A stretch of DNA of 64,000 bases, from assembly GCF_018687075.1 (NCBI RefSeq), contig NZ_CP061285.1:434001-498000 (forward strand), written 5' to 3'. Below the pieces are notes generated by a model. It did no database searches. It had not been told where the DNA came from and saw nothing but the letters and a program-made list of their open reading frames with translations. Positions within the stretch are counted from its first letter, which is position 1, and every line of letters begins with the position of its first letter. Origin of the DNA: Polynucleobacter sp. MWH-UH35A. Its GTDB lineage: Bacteria; Pseudomonadota; Gammaproteobacteria; Burkholderiales; Burkholderiaceae. Position numbers and translations under genes: made by a program. Shown in pieces: positions 18,187-27,428 of the stretch.

Positions 18187-19485
18187 ATGGCAGATCGCAA
18201 AGCTGAAATTGCAGCAATTCAAAAGGATTGGGATACTAATCCACGTTGGAAAGGTATTAAGCGTGGTTATACAGCAGAGGACGTTGTGCGCCTTCGCGGC
18301 TCATTGAAGATTGAGCACACTTTGGCAAAGCATGGCGCCGAAAAATTATGGGATCTAGTGAATAACGAAGCCTATGTAAATTGCTTAGGTGCGTTAACTG
18401 GTGGTCAAGCAATGCAGCAAGTTAAAGCTGGCATTCAAGCAATCTACTTATCTGGTTGGCAAGTAGCTGCTGACGGTAACTCTTATGCAGCTATGTACCC
18501 AGATCAATCTCTGTATCCAGTTGATTCAGTGCCTAAAATGGTTGAACGCATTAACAACTCATTTCAACGTGCGGATGAGATCCAAACCGAAAAAGGTATT
18601 AACCCTGGTGATGCGGGTTACATCGACTACTATGCTCCAATCGTTGCTGATGCCGAAGCAGGCTTTGGTGGTGTGTTGAATGCATTTGAGTTAGCAAAAG
18701 CACTCATTAAGCAAGGCGCTGCCGGCGTTCACTTTGAGGACCAACTTTCTTCTGTTAAGAAATGTGGTCACTTAGGTGGAAAGGTATTGCTGCCAACTAC
18801 TGAGTCAGTACAAAAATTAATCGCAGCCCGTTTAGCCGCTGACGTAATGGGTGTTCCAACAATTATCTTGGCACGTACCGATGCTGAAGCTGCTGATTTG
18901 TTAACTTCAGACTATGACGCAAACGACAAGCCATTCTTGACTGGTGAGCGCACTGCAGAAGGCTTCTACAAGACTCGCAAAGGCTTGGATCAAGCGATTT
19001 CCCGTGGTTTGGCATACGCTGAATACGCTGATATGGTTTGGTGTGAAACTGGTACGCCTGACCTCGAGTTTGCTCGTCAGTTCGCTGAGGCAATTCGTGC
19101 GAAGTTCCCAGGCAAGATGTTGGCTTACAACTGCTCACCTTCTTTCAACTGGAAGAAAAACTTGGACGATGCAACTATTGCTAAGTTCCAACGTGAACTG
19201 GGTGCAATGGGTTACAAGTATCAGTTCATTACTCTCGCTGGTATTCACTCTATGTGGTACAACATGTATGACTTGGCGCAAGACTACTCTAAGCGTGGTA
19301 TGACTGCTTATGTTGAGAAAGTACAAGAGCCAGAATTCGCTGCTCGTGACCGTGGTTACACCTTCGTTTCACATCAGCAAGAAGTTGGTACTGGTTACTT
19401 CGACGACGTAACGACTGTTATTCAAGGTGGCAAGTCTTCTGTGACAGCTTTGACTGGTTCTACTGAAGAAGAGCAGTTCCACTAA
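18187..19485 (+). CDS. aceA: Isocitrate lyase
   Basis: A 432-residue isocitrate lyase that splits isocitrate into glyoxylate and succinate, the first step of the glyoxylate shunt for growth on acetate and fatty acids. The catalytic cysteine C193 is in [18 protein letters not shown] and the NCSPSFNW segment are further signatures. The start is supported by AGGGAG eight bases upstream. Malate synthase is not in the window. A long AT-rich leader with several palindromes suggests strong transcriptional control. A terminator follows. Confidence 0.97.
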   Translation: MADRKAEIAAIQKDWDTNPRWKGIKRGYTAEDVVRLRGSLKIEHTLAKHGAEKLWDLVNNEAYVNCLGALTGGQAMQQVKAGIQAIYLSGWQVAADGNSYAAMYPDQSLYPVDSVPKMVERINNSFQRADEIQTEKGINPGDAGYIDYYAPIVADAEAGFGGVLNAFELAKALIKQGAAGVHFEDQLSSVKKCGHLGGKVLLPTTESVQKLIAARLAADVMGVPTIILARTDAEAADLLTSDYDANDKPFLTGERTAEGFYKTRKGLDQAISRGLAYAEYADMVWCETGTPDLEFARQFAEAIRAKFPGKMLAYNCSPSFNWKKNLDDATIAKFQRELGAMGYKYQFITLAGIHSMWYNMYDLAQDYSKRGMTAYVEKVQEPEFAARDRGYTFVSHQQEVGTGYFDDVTTVIQGGKSSVTALTGSTEEEQFH

Positions 19486-19533
19486 AAAATCCCTAAGTAG
19501 TGCGTAGTAAGCAGTAACATACCAATACTGCCG

Positions 19534-19579
19534 CGGCATCTAAATTACCCCACAAGGGTGACTTAGATGCCGTTTTCGT
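19534..19579 (+). terminator. Rho-independent terminator of aceA
   Basis: Outer stem CGGCATCTAA (19534-19543) pairs with TTAGATGCCG (19563-19572), with an inner ACCC/GGGT stem. It is followed by TTTTCGTTT. It ends just before the HIT gene start at 19593. Confidence 0.85.
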
Positions 19580-19592
19580 TTACATTCTTCCC

Positions 19593-20033
19593 ATGACTAA
19601 TTGCGTACTCTGTAAAGAAGAACTCAAGCCTGAAGAGGGGCAGCTTATTTGGCGCGGTGATGACTGTCGAGTCATCATGGTGAATGATCCCGATCTGCCT
19701 GGTTTCTGTAGGGTGATCTGGAATCGCCATGTGGCCGAAATGACTGACCTCACCTATGGAGAGCGTGAGCACATCATGACTTTGGTATTTGCCGTTGAAG
19801 AAGCGGTGCGCCATGTGATGCATCCTGATAAGGTAAATATTGCTGCCCTGGGGAACATGGTTCCTCACATTCATTGGCATGTCATCCCAAGATTTAAGGA
19901 CGATGCTTTTTTTCCTGGGTCAGCTTGGTCTAAAAAGACTCAAGAAACAAAAGAATCTACATTAGAAGCCAGAAGAATAAAGACTCAAGAATTACCGACA
20001 GGAATTAAAGCTGCCATTGCTAAGCTTGCTTAA
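19593..20033 (+). CDS. HIT family protein
   Basis: A 146-residue histidine-triad protein. The triad is H92-x-H94-x-H96 in HIHWHVIPR. An N-terminal CVLC pair could bind zinc or be incidental. HIT proteins are nucleotide hydrolases or transferases acting on nucleotide conjugates; the substrate here is unknown. It lies between the aceA terminator and the convergent DUF1841 gene, whose stop codon overlaps its own by a few bases. Confidence 0.88.
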   Translation: MTNCVLCKEELKPEEGQLIWRGDDCRVIMVNDPDLPGFCRVIWNRHVAEMTDLTYGEREHIMTLVFAVEEAVRHVMHPDKVNIAALGNMVPHIHWHVIPRFKDDAFFPGSAWSKKTQETKESTLEARRIKTQELPTGIKAAIAKLA

Positions 20034-20461
20034 GTTAGCTTTTTAAGGGCCTCTAAATACTTCTCGGGATTGAGTGGTTGGCCTTCTCGCTGCGCCTCCC
20101 ACATCACCTGTCCTAGGCATTCCATCATCGCATGTTGTGCTTCGTGCATTGAGCCCAGTTTTTGTGAGAGTTTGTCTGCGATCTCTTTAATGCCGGGTGG
20201 TTGATTGATGGATATCTGTTCGCTGATCGAAAGGTGCATTGATAAATGCAAGAAGGGATTTGTTTCACCGCGTTCAGGAGTGTAGTCTTGCCCTAGGGCA
20301 CCTTCAGGATCAGCAAGGAGCTCGTGGTATTCCGGATGCTCTACCATCCAGTCACTTGCAATCGTCTCCATGGGATCGAGAATATGGTTTTCTATTTTCT
20401 TTTTCCAGGTGTCGCAGAAAAAACGACGCACTTCCTCTCGAGTTGGGTTAAATATCGCCAC
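20030..20461 (-). CDS. DUF1841 family protein
   Basis: A protein of about 143 residues of the DUF1841 family, which is common in betaproteobacteria and of unknown function. The family start IFNPTREEVRRFF is placed at the N-terminus by choosing the GTG at 20461. A longer reading from an ATG at 20497 would add 12 residues and overlap nth by 50 bases. Further conserved parts are NPFLHLSMHLSISEQ and the C-terminal HDxxEC-like HAMMECLGQVMWEAQR. It follows nth in the rnfB-nth-DUF1841 operon and converges on the HIT gene. No catalytic motif is recognised. Confidence 0.82.
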   Translation of the reverse strand: MAIFNPTREEVRRFFCDTWKKKIENHILDPMETIASDWMVEHPEYHELLADPEGALGQDYTPERGETNPFLHLSMHLSISEQISINQPPGIKEIADKLSQKLGSMHEAQHAMMECLGQVMWEAQREGQPLNPEKYLEALKKLT

Positions 20462-21107
20462 GAACTTTTCCTTTGCCTGTCTTTTGTTTGAAGCCACATA
20501 GAGGCTCTACTATGCATTGTGCACAATCTGGATTGCGGGCTTTGCAGGTGTATCTACCGTGCAAAATAAGCCAATGATGGGCATCATGCAGATACTCTTT
20601 TGGTACACGCTTGAGTAGCTGCTCCTCGACCTTCAAGACGTCCTTGCCAGGCGCTAAGCCGGTTCGGTTGGAGACTCTGAAGATATGTGTATCAACGGCG
20701 ATAGTCGGCTGACCAAAGGCGGTATTGAGAATGACGTTCGCAGTTTTTCTGCCTACGCCGGGTAGAGCTTCTAATTCTTCGCGGGTTTGCGGTACTTCGC
20801 CACCATGTTTTTCCAGGAGAAGCCGGCAAGTCTCCTGAATATGTTTTCCTTTGGAATTAAATAATCCAATATGCTGAATGTACGGCCTCACTCCTTCTTC
20901 ACCAAGATCTAGGAGGGCTTGCGGAGTATTGGCAACCTTATAGAGCTTGCGTGTTCCTTTGTTGACCGATACATCAGTTGCTTGCGCGGATAACAATACG
21001 GCAATTAATAGCTCGAATGGCGAGCTATATTCCAGCTCTGTTTTTGGTTTGGGATTATTAGCTTTGAGCTGCTCAAAAAAAGCACGACGCTTTTCTAGAT
21101 TCATCAT
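20448..21107 (-). CDS. nth: Endonuclease III (base excision repair DNA glycosylase/AP lyase)
   Basis: A 219-residue Nth. It has a helix-hairpin-helix segment LPGVGRKTAN with catalytic K121, the essential D139 in AVDTHIFRV, and a C-terminal [4Fe-4S] cluster loop with C188, C195, C198 and C204 in the exact C-x6-C-x2-C-x5-C spacing. It removes oxidised pyrimidines and nicks abasic sites. Its ATG overlaps the rnfB stop (ATGA). The pairing with an Fe-S electron-transfer protein is a conserved neighbourhood in this group. Confidence 0.96.
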   Translation of the reverse strand: MMNLEKRRAFFEQLKANNPKPKTELEYSSPFELLIAVLLSAQATDVSVNKGTRKLYKVANTPQALLDLGEEGVRPYIQHIGLFNSKGKHIQETCRLLLEKHGGEVPQTREELEALPGVGRKTANVILNTAFGQPTIAVDTHIFRVSNRTGLAPGKDVLKVEEQLLKRVPKEYLHDAHHWLILHGRYTCKARNPDCAQCIVEPLCGFKQKTGKGKVRGDI

Positions 21108-21790
21108 TTCTTTTGTTGGGCGCGGGCAATGGCTGCTGCAATAATGGCTCGTTTGCGCTCTTGCTCTTTTAGCTCGTCTGCAGAAGATGGATTTTCCGCA
21201 TTCACTACTGCTAATTTAGTCGCAGCCTTTTTCGCCAGGCGTTCATCATTGTCTTTTTGCTCTCTATCAAGCCGTTGTTCGCGATCGTGATACCGCTTGC
21301 GGGAAATATCTGCTAACTCTTGGGTCCAAGCATCCCAACCAGTTTTCTTGCCAGTGACTTCAATCATGCTGATGCAATCGACAGGACATGGAGGAATGCA
21401 GAGATCGCAGCCCGTGCACCATTCTGTTAGTACCACATGCATTTGCTTGGAGGCGCCGACGATTGCATCTACGGGGCACGCCTGGATGCACAGCGTACAG
21501 CCGATGCATTTCTGAGGGTCGATGAAAGCTACTGGGCGCGGACGCTCAATGCCGCAATTTGGGTCAATAGTGGGGTGAAGCTCAAAGGCGTCTTGTGGGT
21601 AGATAGGCGTCAGGATCTTACTTAGTCGCGCAATCCCCTCAACGCCACCAGGAGGGCAGCGATTAGGCGGCACATCGCCAGTTGCCATTGCCTTGGCATA
21701 CCCACGGCAATCTGGGTAGCCGCACTTAGTGCATTGAGTTTGCGGCAGAATACCCTCAAGTTGATCGATGAGGTTTTTTGTTTGGCTCAT
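21104..21790 (-). CDS. rnfB: RnfB/RsxB-type iron-sulfur electron transfer protein, soluble form
   Basis: A 228-residue ferredoxin-like protein. An N-terminal 4Fe-4S domain (C20, C23, C28, C45 in TQCTKCGYPDCRG ... NRC) is followed by two 4Fe-4S motifs, CIGCTLCIQACPVDAI and CTGCDLCIPPCPVDCI, and a charged Lys/Arg/Ala-rich tail. It lacks the N-terminal membrane anchor of E. coli RsxB, and no other rnf subunit is present here, so it probably does not form a membrane Rnf pump. Linkage to nth suggests a repair or Fe-S redox link, but that is inference. Confidence 0.85.
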   Translation of the reverse strand: MSQTKNLIDQLEGILPQTQCTKCGYPDCRGYAKAMATGDVPPNRCPPGGVEGIARLSKILTPIYPQDAFELHPTIDPNCGIERPRPVAFIDPQKCIGCTLCIQACPVDAIVGASKQMHVVLTEWCTGCDLCIPPCPVDCISMIEVTGKKTGWDAWTQELADISRKRYHDREQRLDREQKDNDERLAKKAATKLAVVNAENPSSADELKEQERKRAIIAAAIARAQQKK

Positions 21791-21811
21791 GAAATCACTG
21801 GTAGAGATCTT

Positions 21812-21840
21812 CGCAAAATTAAAGGCTCCGAAGAGCCCTT
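21812..21840 (-). terminator. Rho-independent terminator of phaZ
   Basis: Read on the minus strand, AAGGGCTC pairs with GAGCCTTT around a TTCG loop (arms about 21833-21840 and 21821-21828), followed by AATTTT. It lies directly after the phaZ stop codon and separates it from rnfB. Confidence 0.8.
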
Positions 21841-21843
21841 AAT

Positions 21844-23124
21844 TTATGCAGACTTGGTAGTCCGTGTCGCAGTTTTCTTCGTGTTCTGATGTTCGCGAAT
21901 GAACGTTTTAATTTTTGGATAGACCTTCTCACGCCAACGTCGACCCGAAAAGATGCCGTAGTGACCAGCACCAGCAACCTCATAATGGTCTTTATTTTCT
22001 TTTGGAATTCCAGCGCATAAAGCATGGGCTGAACGTGTTTGACCACTTCCAGAGATATCATCCAGCTCACCTTCAACAGTCAGAAGCGCAGTCTTTTTAA
22101 TATCCTGTGGTTTAACGAGCTCCCCGGCAACTTTCCAGGTGCCATTCGGTAATGCGTAGTCTTGGAATACAGTTTTAATAGTATCCAAGTAGAACTTAGA
22201 GTCCAGATCCAGAACGGCGTTGTACTCATCATAGAAGCGAATATGTGCTTCAGCATCTTGCTCGTCACCGCGCACTAGATTCTGGAAATAATCCCAGTGA
22301 GATTGCAAATGGTTCTGCGGGTTCATTGCAATGAACCCAGTGTGTTGCAAGAAGCCTGGATAAACTTTGCGACCAGCGCCAGGGTAAGTAGGCGGTACGC
22401 TATAAATTACATGACTCTCAAACCACTCATAAGACTTTTGGTCGGCTAAGTTATTAACTGCAGTTGGAGATTTACGTGCATCAATTGGGCCGCCCATCAT
22501 GATCATGGATGCTGGAGTTGCTTCGCCTGCTGATGCCATCAATGAGATTGCGCCCAATGTCGGAACGGTAGGTTGGCAAACAGAGATCACGTGTAAGTCT
22601 TTTGCACCAATGGTGCGAATGAACTCTTGAACATAGTGTACATAGTCATCAAGACCAAACTCGCCATCTTCTAATGGCACCAAACGTGCATCAATCCAGT
22701 CGGTGATGTAGACCTTATGGTCCTGTAAGAGTGTGCGTACAGTGTCGCGCAATAAGGTTGAGTGGTGTCCAGATAATGGAGCAACAATTAATACGACCGG
22801 ATCTTCCTTCAGTTTCTTGATGACTTCAACATCATCAGAGAAGCGCTTGAAGCGCACCAAATTGCAAAATGGTTTTGCAAGCGTAGTTCTTTCGTGAATA
22901 GCCACTTCTTTTCCATGTGCTATCACTGAACGAATGCCAAATTCTGGCTTCTTGTAGTTTTTACCTAAGCGATAGAGGAGCTCATAGCTGGCGGCTAATC
23001 TATCTGATCCCGGAACCTTGGAGGCAGGGTTCGCTGCATTAATAAAAGCTTCAGAAGCGGCTCGTGCCCATGAACTAACTGGTTGAAGTAAGGCTTTTTG
23101 AAATTCGTGTAACTGATATAGCAT
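21844..23124 (-). CDS. phaZ: Intracellular polyhydroxybutyrate depolymerase
   Basis: A 426-residue PhaZa1-type depolymerase. The catalytic nucleophile is a cysteine, C183 in VISVCQPTVPTLGA, at the same position as in the Ralstonia eutropha enzyme. MLYQLHEFQ at the N-terminus and GAGHYGIFSGRRWRE near the C-terminus (catalytic His) are typical. It mobilises stored PHB granules inside the cell. There is no secretion signal, as expected. A strong GGAGG precedes the ATG. PHB synthase is not in the window. Confidence 0.93.
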   Translation of the reverse strand: MLYQLHEFQKALLQPVSSWARAASEAFINAANPASKVPGSDRLAASYELLYRLGKNYKKPEFGIRSVIAHGKEVAIHERTTLAKPFCNLVRFKRFSDDVEVIKKLKEDPVVLIVAPLSGHHSTLLRDTVRTLLQDHKVYITDWIDARLVPLEDGEFGLDDYVHYVQEFIRTIGAKDLHVISVCQPTVPTLGAISLMASAGEATPASMIMMGGPIDARKSPTAVNNLADQKSYEWFESHVIYSVPPTYPGAGRKVYPGFLQHTGFIAMNPQNHLQSHWDYFQNLVRGDEQDAEAHIRFYDEYNAVLDLDSKFYLDTIKTVFQDYALPNGTWKVAGELVKPQDIKKTALLTVEGELDDISGSGQTRSAHALCAGIPKENKDHYEVAGAGHYGIFSGRRWREKVYPKIKTFIREHQNTKKTATRTTKSA

Positions 23125-23165
23125 GGTACCTCCGGTAATTCAGTGTATACGCCTATTGCACTTGC

Positions 23166-24365
23166 TTAAGACAATACGCGGGCGATTGCTTTTGCTACTT
23201 TATCAATATTTTTAGTATTGAGTGCTGCGACACAAATGCGTCCAGTAGAGAGTGCATAAATGCCATCTTCTTTCTGTAAGCGCTCTACTTGCTCAGCTGT
23301 TAAACCTGAGTAAGAAAACATGCCACGCTGCTTTTCGATAAAAGTAAAATCTTGCTTCACACCAGCAGCAGCGAGTTTTTCCACGAGACCATGACGCATG
23401 GCTTTAATGCGATCACGCATTTCTGCCAACTCATCTTCCCAGAGCTGACGTAATTCTGGTGAATTCAAAACCGCAGCGGCAATCGCAGCGCCATGGGTTG
23501 GAGGGTTGGAGTAGTTTGTGCGAATCACACGCTTCAATTGAGAAAGCACGCGAGTGGATTCATCTTTACTTTGCGTCACGATTGACAGGGCGCCAACACG
23601 CTCACCATAGAGTGAAAAAGACTTGGAGAAAGAGCTAGATACAAAGAAAGACATGCCTGATTCAGCGAAGAGACGCACTGCAATACCATCTTGCTCAATC
23701 CCAGCGGCAAAGCCTTGGTAAGCCATATCCAAGAAAGGGATGAGGCCTTTATTCTTGCAGATATCGATGACTTGACGCCATTGTGCTTCAGTAATGTCGG
23801 CACCAGTTGGGTTATGGCAGCAAGCGTGTAGCAACACAGTAGTGTTCTTTGGGAAGGACTCTAAAGACTTCACCATGCCATCAAAATCAACGCCGCGAGT
23901 TTTGCCGTCAAAGTAGGTGTACTCAACCACTTCAAAACCAGCAGATTCAAAAATACCGCGGTGGTTTTCCCAGGTTGGATTGCTGATTGCGCATGGCGCA
24001 TTTAAGTTGAGACGTTTAATGAAGTCAGCGCCAACCCGCAAAGCGCCTGTACCGCCAAGACATTCAGCAGTAACAACGCGACCATCTTTAATGAGTGCAG
24101 AGTCAGCCCCAAACAATAAATTTTGCACTGCACTGTTGTAAGGGTTTGGACCTTCGATTGGAATGTAGCTGCGTGGTGAGTGCTTCGCAACAATTGCCTC
24201 TTCAGCCTTAATCACTGCTTTTAAGAGAGGAACCTTGCCATCGTCGGTGTAGTACACGCCAACACCCAAATTCACTTTGTCAGCACGTTGGTCTGCAACA
24301 TAGGCTTCGGTGAGGCCAAAAATAGGATCTTTAGGGGCTAATTGAACTGAGGCAAACAGGGTCAT
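23166..24365 (-). CDS. Aromatic/aspartate aminotransferase
   Basis: A 399-residue class I aminotransferase of the AspC/TyrB group. The PLP lysine is K248 in SSSFSKSFSLYGERVG. HNPTGAD near 184 and the Arg-rich C-terminal domain are conserved. It transfers amino groups between aspartate or aromatic amino acids and 2-oxoglutarate. AspC and TyrB cannot be separated confidently by eye, so no symbol is given. It diverges from uvrB across 159 bases. Confidence 0.9.
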   Translation of the reverse strand: MTLFASVQLAPKDPIFGLTEAYVADQRADKVNLGVGVYYTDDGKVPLLKAVIKAEEAIVAKHSPRSYIPIEGPNPYNSAVQNLLFGADSALIKDGRVVTAECLGGTGALRVGADFIKRLNLNAPCAISNPTWENHRGIFESAGFEVVEYTYFDGKTRGVDFDGMVKSLESFPKNTTVLLHACCHNPTGADITEAQWRQVIDICKNKGLIPFLDMAYQGFAAGIEQDGIAVRLFAESGMSFFVSSSFSKSFSLYGERVGALSIVTQSKDESTRVLSQLKRVIRTNYSNPPTHGAAIAAAVLNSPELRQLWEDELAEMRDRIKAMRHGLVEKLAAAGVKQDFTFIEKQRGMFSYSGLTAEQVERLQKEDGIYALSTGRICVAALNTKNIDKVAKAIARVLS

Positions 24366-24500
24366 TTGTGCTTGAAATTGAAGGTTATAGGGTGGTTTTG
24401 TTCTTAATTGACGTTAAATTCAGTTTAATTGTCGGTTTTTGAGGCCAGAATCAACTATTTCCTAAGAAAAACGGCAAAATCAATGTTTGTACAAAATTCG

Positions 24501-24523
24501 CTGTGAAGAAATCTCACAGGTGA
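24501..24523 (+). promoter_or_regulatory. Inverted repeat overlapping the uvrB ribosome binding site
   Basis: CTGTGA (24501-24506) and TCACAG (24514-24519) form a perfect six-base inverted repeat with a seven-base centre. The right arm runs into AGGTGA (24518-24523) just before the uvrB ATG. A second perfect palindrome, TTTGTACAAA, lies at 24486-24495. Spacing does not match the CTGT-N8-ACAG LexA box. Confidence 0.5.
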
Positions 24524-24524
24524 A

Positions 24525-26678
24525 ATGATAGCCGAGATGCCCCCTAAGTTACCGAAAACTGGATCAAAAACCGAAGTAAAAGTGGTCGATAAAAGCCCTG
24601 TGGCCGATCCCTTGGGGGATGCTGGTCACGACCTGGACCCAGCCAAATTTGTTACCTTCCCGGACTCCCCTTATCAGCTGTACCAGCCGTTTCCGCCTGC
24701 TGGGGACCAACCTCAGGCAATTGATGCCCTGGTGGAGGGTATTGAGGACGGATTGACCTTCCAGACGCTTTTAGGAGTTACGGGATCCGGAAAGACCTTC
24801 ACGATGGCGAATGTCATCGCCAGAACGGGTCGCCCAGCCATCATTTTTGCCCCTAATAAGACCTTGGCGGCTCAGCTTTATAGCGAATTTAGGGAGTTTT
24901 TTCCAAAAAACGCCGTGGAGTACTTTGTTAGTTACTACGACTATTACCAACCTGAGGCTTATGTTCCTCAGCGCGATCTTTTTATTGAAAAAGATTCCTC
25001 GATTAATGAGCACATCGAGCAAATGCGTTTGTCAGCCACTAAGAGTCTTTTAGAGCGTCGTGACGTCATTATTGTTGCAACGGTCTCTGCAATTTACGGC
25101 ATCGGTAACCCTGGCGACTATCACAGCATGGTGATGACATTACGTCCTGGGGACAAGATGAGTCAGCGCGATATTTTGACGCGACTGATCGCTATGCAAT
25201 ATGACCGTAACGAAATGGATTTCAAACGCGGCGTATTTAGAGTGCGCGGCGACACCATTGATATTTTCCCTGCTGAACATAATGAGCTGGCAGTACGCGT
25301 TGAGTTATTTGATGATGTCATTGAAAGCTTGCAATTCTTCGATCCGCTAACCGGGAAAATTCGTCAAAAGATTCCACGTTTTACCGTCTATCCAAGTTCG
25401 CACTACGTTACACCGCGCGACACTGTTCTTAAAGCAATTGAAACCATCAAAACAGAATTGCGTACTCGCTTAGACGAGTTTGTTAAAGACGGCAAGCTAG
25501 TCGAAGCGCAGCGCCTTGAACAGCGCACCCGTTTTGATCTGGAAATGCTGAATGAATTAGGTTTTTGCAAAGGGATCGAGAACTACTCGCGCCATCTCTC
25601 TGGTGCCGCACCTGGCGAAGCACCCCCTACGCTAGTGGACTATTTGCCCAATGATGCCTTGATGTTCCTTGATGAAAGCCACGTCTTAATTGGGCAGCTC
25701 AATGCAATGTACAACGGCGATAAATCCCGCAAACATACCTTAGTGGAATTCGGTTTCCGTTTGCCTTCTGCGATGGATAACCGTCCATTGAAGTTTGCTG
25801 AGTTCGAAACCAAGATGCGTCAAACCATTTTTGTTTCCGCAACGCCTGCTGATTACGAGAACGCTCATCAAGGTCAGGTTATTGAACAAGTAGCTAGACC
25901 AACAGGGTTAGTCGATCCAGAAATTGAAGTCTTGCCTGCAAGCACACAGGTTGATGATTTGCTCGATCAAATTCATGCGCGCGTCAAAGTAGGTGAGCGC
26001 GTATTGGTAACTGTGCTAACTAAACGCATGGCTGAGCAATTAACGGACTACCTTTCGGATAATGGCGTCAAAGTGCGTTATGTACATTCTGATATCGATA
26101 CGGTAGAACGTGTAGAAATTTTGCGCGACTTACGTTTAGGTGTCTTTGATGTATTGGTTGGTATTAATTTGTTACGCGAAGGTTTAGATATCCCCGAGGT
26201 TTCGTTGGTTGCCATTTTGGATGCTGATAAGGAGGGCTTCTTGCGCTCTGAGCGCAGCTTGATTCAGACGATTGGCCGAGCTGCTCGAAACGTCCGAGGA
26301 AAAGCGATTCTGTACGCCGATAAGATCACGGATTCCATGCGCAGAGCAATGGGGGAGACGGAAAGGCGTCGTGCCAAACAAATCGCCTTTAATAAGCAAC
26401 ATGGTATTGAGCCTAAAGGGGTTCAAAAGCGCATCAAGGACATTATTGATGGTGTCTATGACGTCAAAGAGAAGCGTCAGGAGATGCAGGTTGAGCAAGA
26501 GCGTGCTCGCTATGAGGATATGGGTGAGAAGGACCTGGCCGCAGAAATTAAGCGTCTTGAGAAGCAAATGAACGCTGAAGCGAAGAATCTGGAGTTTGAA
26601 AAGGCTGCCAGCACCCGAGATAGGCTTACTAAGGTCAAAGAAATGGCCTTTGGGGCAAGGTCCAGAGACTCGGTTTAA
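24525..26678 (+). CDS. uvrB: UvrABC excinuclease subunit B
   Basis: A 717-residue UvrB, the damage-verifying helicase-like subunit of nucleotide excision repair. Walker A is GVTGSGKT near residues 84-91. The beta-hairpin [12 protein letters not shown] follows, then the helicase motifs and a C-terminal UVR domain for UvrC contact ([24 protein letters not shown] in two parts). An N-terminal extension of about 45 residues precedes the conserved core. ATG 24525 is used; ATG 24537 is an in-frame alternative with poor ribosome binding site spacing. The start region is covered by an inverted repeat. Confidence 0.96.
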   Translation: MIAEMPPKLPKTGSKTEVKVVDKSPVADPLGDAGHDLDPAKFVTFPDSPYQLYQPFPPAGDQPQAIDALVEGIEDGLTFQTLLGVTGSGKTFTMANVIARTGRPAIIFAPNKTLAAQLYSEFREFFPKNAVEYFVSYYDYYQPEAYVPQRDLFIEKDSSINEHIEQMRLSATKSLLERRDVIIVATVSAIYGIGNPGDYHSMVMTLRPGDKMSQRDILTRLIAMQYDRNEMDFKRGVFRVRGDTIDIFPAEHNELAVRVELFDDVIESLQFFDPLTGKIRQKIPRFTVYPSSHYVTPRDTVLKAIETIKTELRTRLDEFVKDGKLVEAQRLEQRTRFDLEMLNELGFCKGIENYSRHLSGAAPGEAPPTLVDYLPNDALMFLDESHVLIGQLNAMYNGDKSRKHTLVEFGFRLPSAMDNRPLKFAEFETKMRQTIFVSATPADYENAHQGQVIEQVARPTGLVDPEIEVLPASTQVDDLLDQIHARVKVGERVLVTVLTKRMAEQLTDYLSDNGVKVRYVHSDIDTVERVEILRDLRLGVFDVLVGINLLREGLDIPEVSLVAILDADKEGFLRSERSLIQTIGRAARNVRGKAILYADKITDSMRRAMGETERRRAKQIAFNKQHGIEPKGVQKRIKDIIDGVYDVKEKRQEMQVEQERARYEDMGEKDLAAEIKRLEKQMNAEAKNLEFEKAASTRDRLTKVKEMAFGARSRDSV

Positions 26679-26724
26679 GTATTCATCCACTATTTCCTGG
26701 TTTATGAGAGGGATTTTTGGGATA

Positions 26725-26749
26725 ATTCCCGAGCAGATTGCTGGGGAAT
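26725..26749 (+). promoter_or_regulatory. Weaker IscR type 1-like palindrome upstream of iscR
   Basis: A 25-base interrupted palindrome with arms ATTCCC-G-AGCA and TGCT-G-GGGAAT. Against the E. coli IscR type 1 consensus it matches about 17 of 25 positions, scored by hand. It starts 30 bases before the better site. In E. coli, iscR also has tandem type 1 sites. Confidence 0.5.
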
Positions 26750-26754
26750 ATGTT

Positions 26755-26779
26755 AAAGTTGAGTGGAATGGTCGGGTAT
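26755..26779 (+). promoter_or_regulatory. IscR type 1 operator in front of iscR
   Basis: Aligned to the E. coli type 1 consensus ATASYYGACT-RWWW-YAGTCRRSTAT, this 25-mer agrees at 21 of 25 positions by hand. The right half GTCGGGTAT is perfect. It sits about 50 bases before the iscR start, so autoregulation by [2Fe-2S]-IscR is expected. A nested GTCGGG/CCCGAC inverted repeat (26771-26791) overlaps its right edge. Confidence 0.75.
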
Positions 26780-26829
26780 TACCCGCCCGACTGTTAGCTG
26801 TCCATAACAATCCATTACCAAGGTGACAT

Positions 26830-27399
26830 ATGAGACTTACAACCAAAGGTCGTTTTGCAGTAACCGCAATGATTGATTTGGCCCTGCGCGAGACGCATGG
26901 CCCCGTAACTTTGGCCGGAATTAGCCAAAGACAAAAGATTTCACTTTCTTACCTCGAGCAGCTGTTCGGTAAATTGCGGCGCTTCAATATTGTGGAGAGT
27001 ACTCGTGGCCCTGGCGGCGGTTACGCCTTAGCGCGACCATCCTCCGAAGTAAGCGTTGCCGACATCATTGTTGCTGTTGACGAGCCTCTTGATGCAACCC
27101 AATGCGGCGGCAAAGGAAACTGTCATACCGATGAAGAGAATCATGGCCGTTGTATGACTCATGATCTCTGGAGCAATCTCAATTCCAAAATGGTTGAGTA
27201 TCTCAGCTCAGTAAGCTTAAAAGATTTGGTTCAACAGCAAGAAGGACGAGGCATTGTCATTCAAGATATGCGTCCGAAAAAAATCAAAGTTGAATCTGCT
27301 AAAGCAGATAAGCCTGCACCTGTGCTTGCGGCAAAAAAAGAAATCGCCCCTAAGACCCCCTTGGTGAATTCCGTATTCAACTTGGCGCGACAAAGCTAA
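26830..27399 (+). CDS. iscR: Fe-S cluster assembly transcriptional regulator IscR
   Basis: A 189-residue Rrf2-family regulator. The N-terminal winged helix MRLTTKGRFAVTAMIDLAL is nearly canonical. Cluster ligands appear as C92, C98 and C108 with H111; the last Cys-His pair is displaced by four residues relative to E. coli (C104, H107). The C-terminal tail (about 150-189) is Lys/Ala/Pro-rich and longer than in E. coli. AAGGTG precedes the ATG. It heads the ISC operon and likely represses it through the type 1 site upstream. Confidence 0.95.
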   Translation: MRLTTKGRFAVTAMIDLALRETHGPVTLAGISQRQKISLSYLEQLFGKLRRFNIVESTRGPGGGYALARPSSEVSVADIIVAVDEPLDATQCGGKGNCHTDEENHGRCMTHDLWSNLNSKMVEYLSSVSLKDLVQQQEGRGIVIQDMRPKKIKVESAKADKPAPVLAAKKEIAPKTPLVNSVFNLARQS

Positions 27400-27428
27400 T
27401 AACAGTAACAATAACTAGTAAATAAACC

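Noticed and set aside
24501..24519. LexA (SOS) box upstream of uvrB
   Set aside because: CTGT and ACAG half-sites are present but separated by 11 bases, not 8, so it does not meet the known consensus.
26184..26846. 220-codon open frame on the minus strand
   Set aside because: It is antisense to the 3' end of uvrB and runs into iscR and its operator; the plus-strand UvrB reading is unambiguous and the antisense product resembles nothing.
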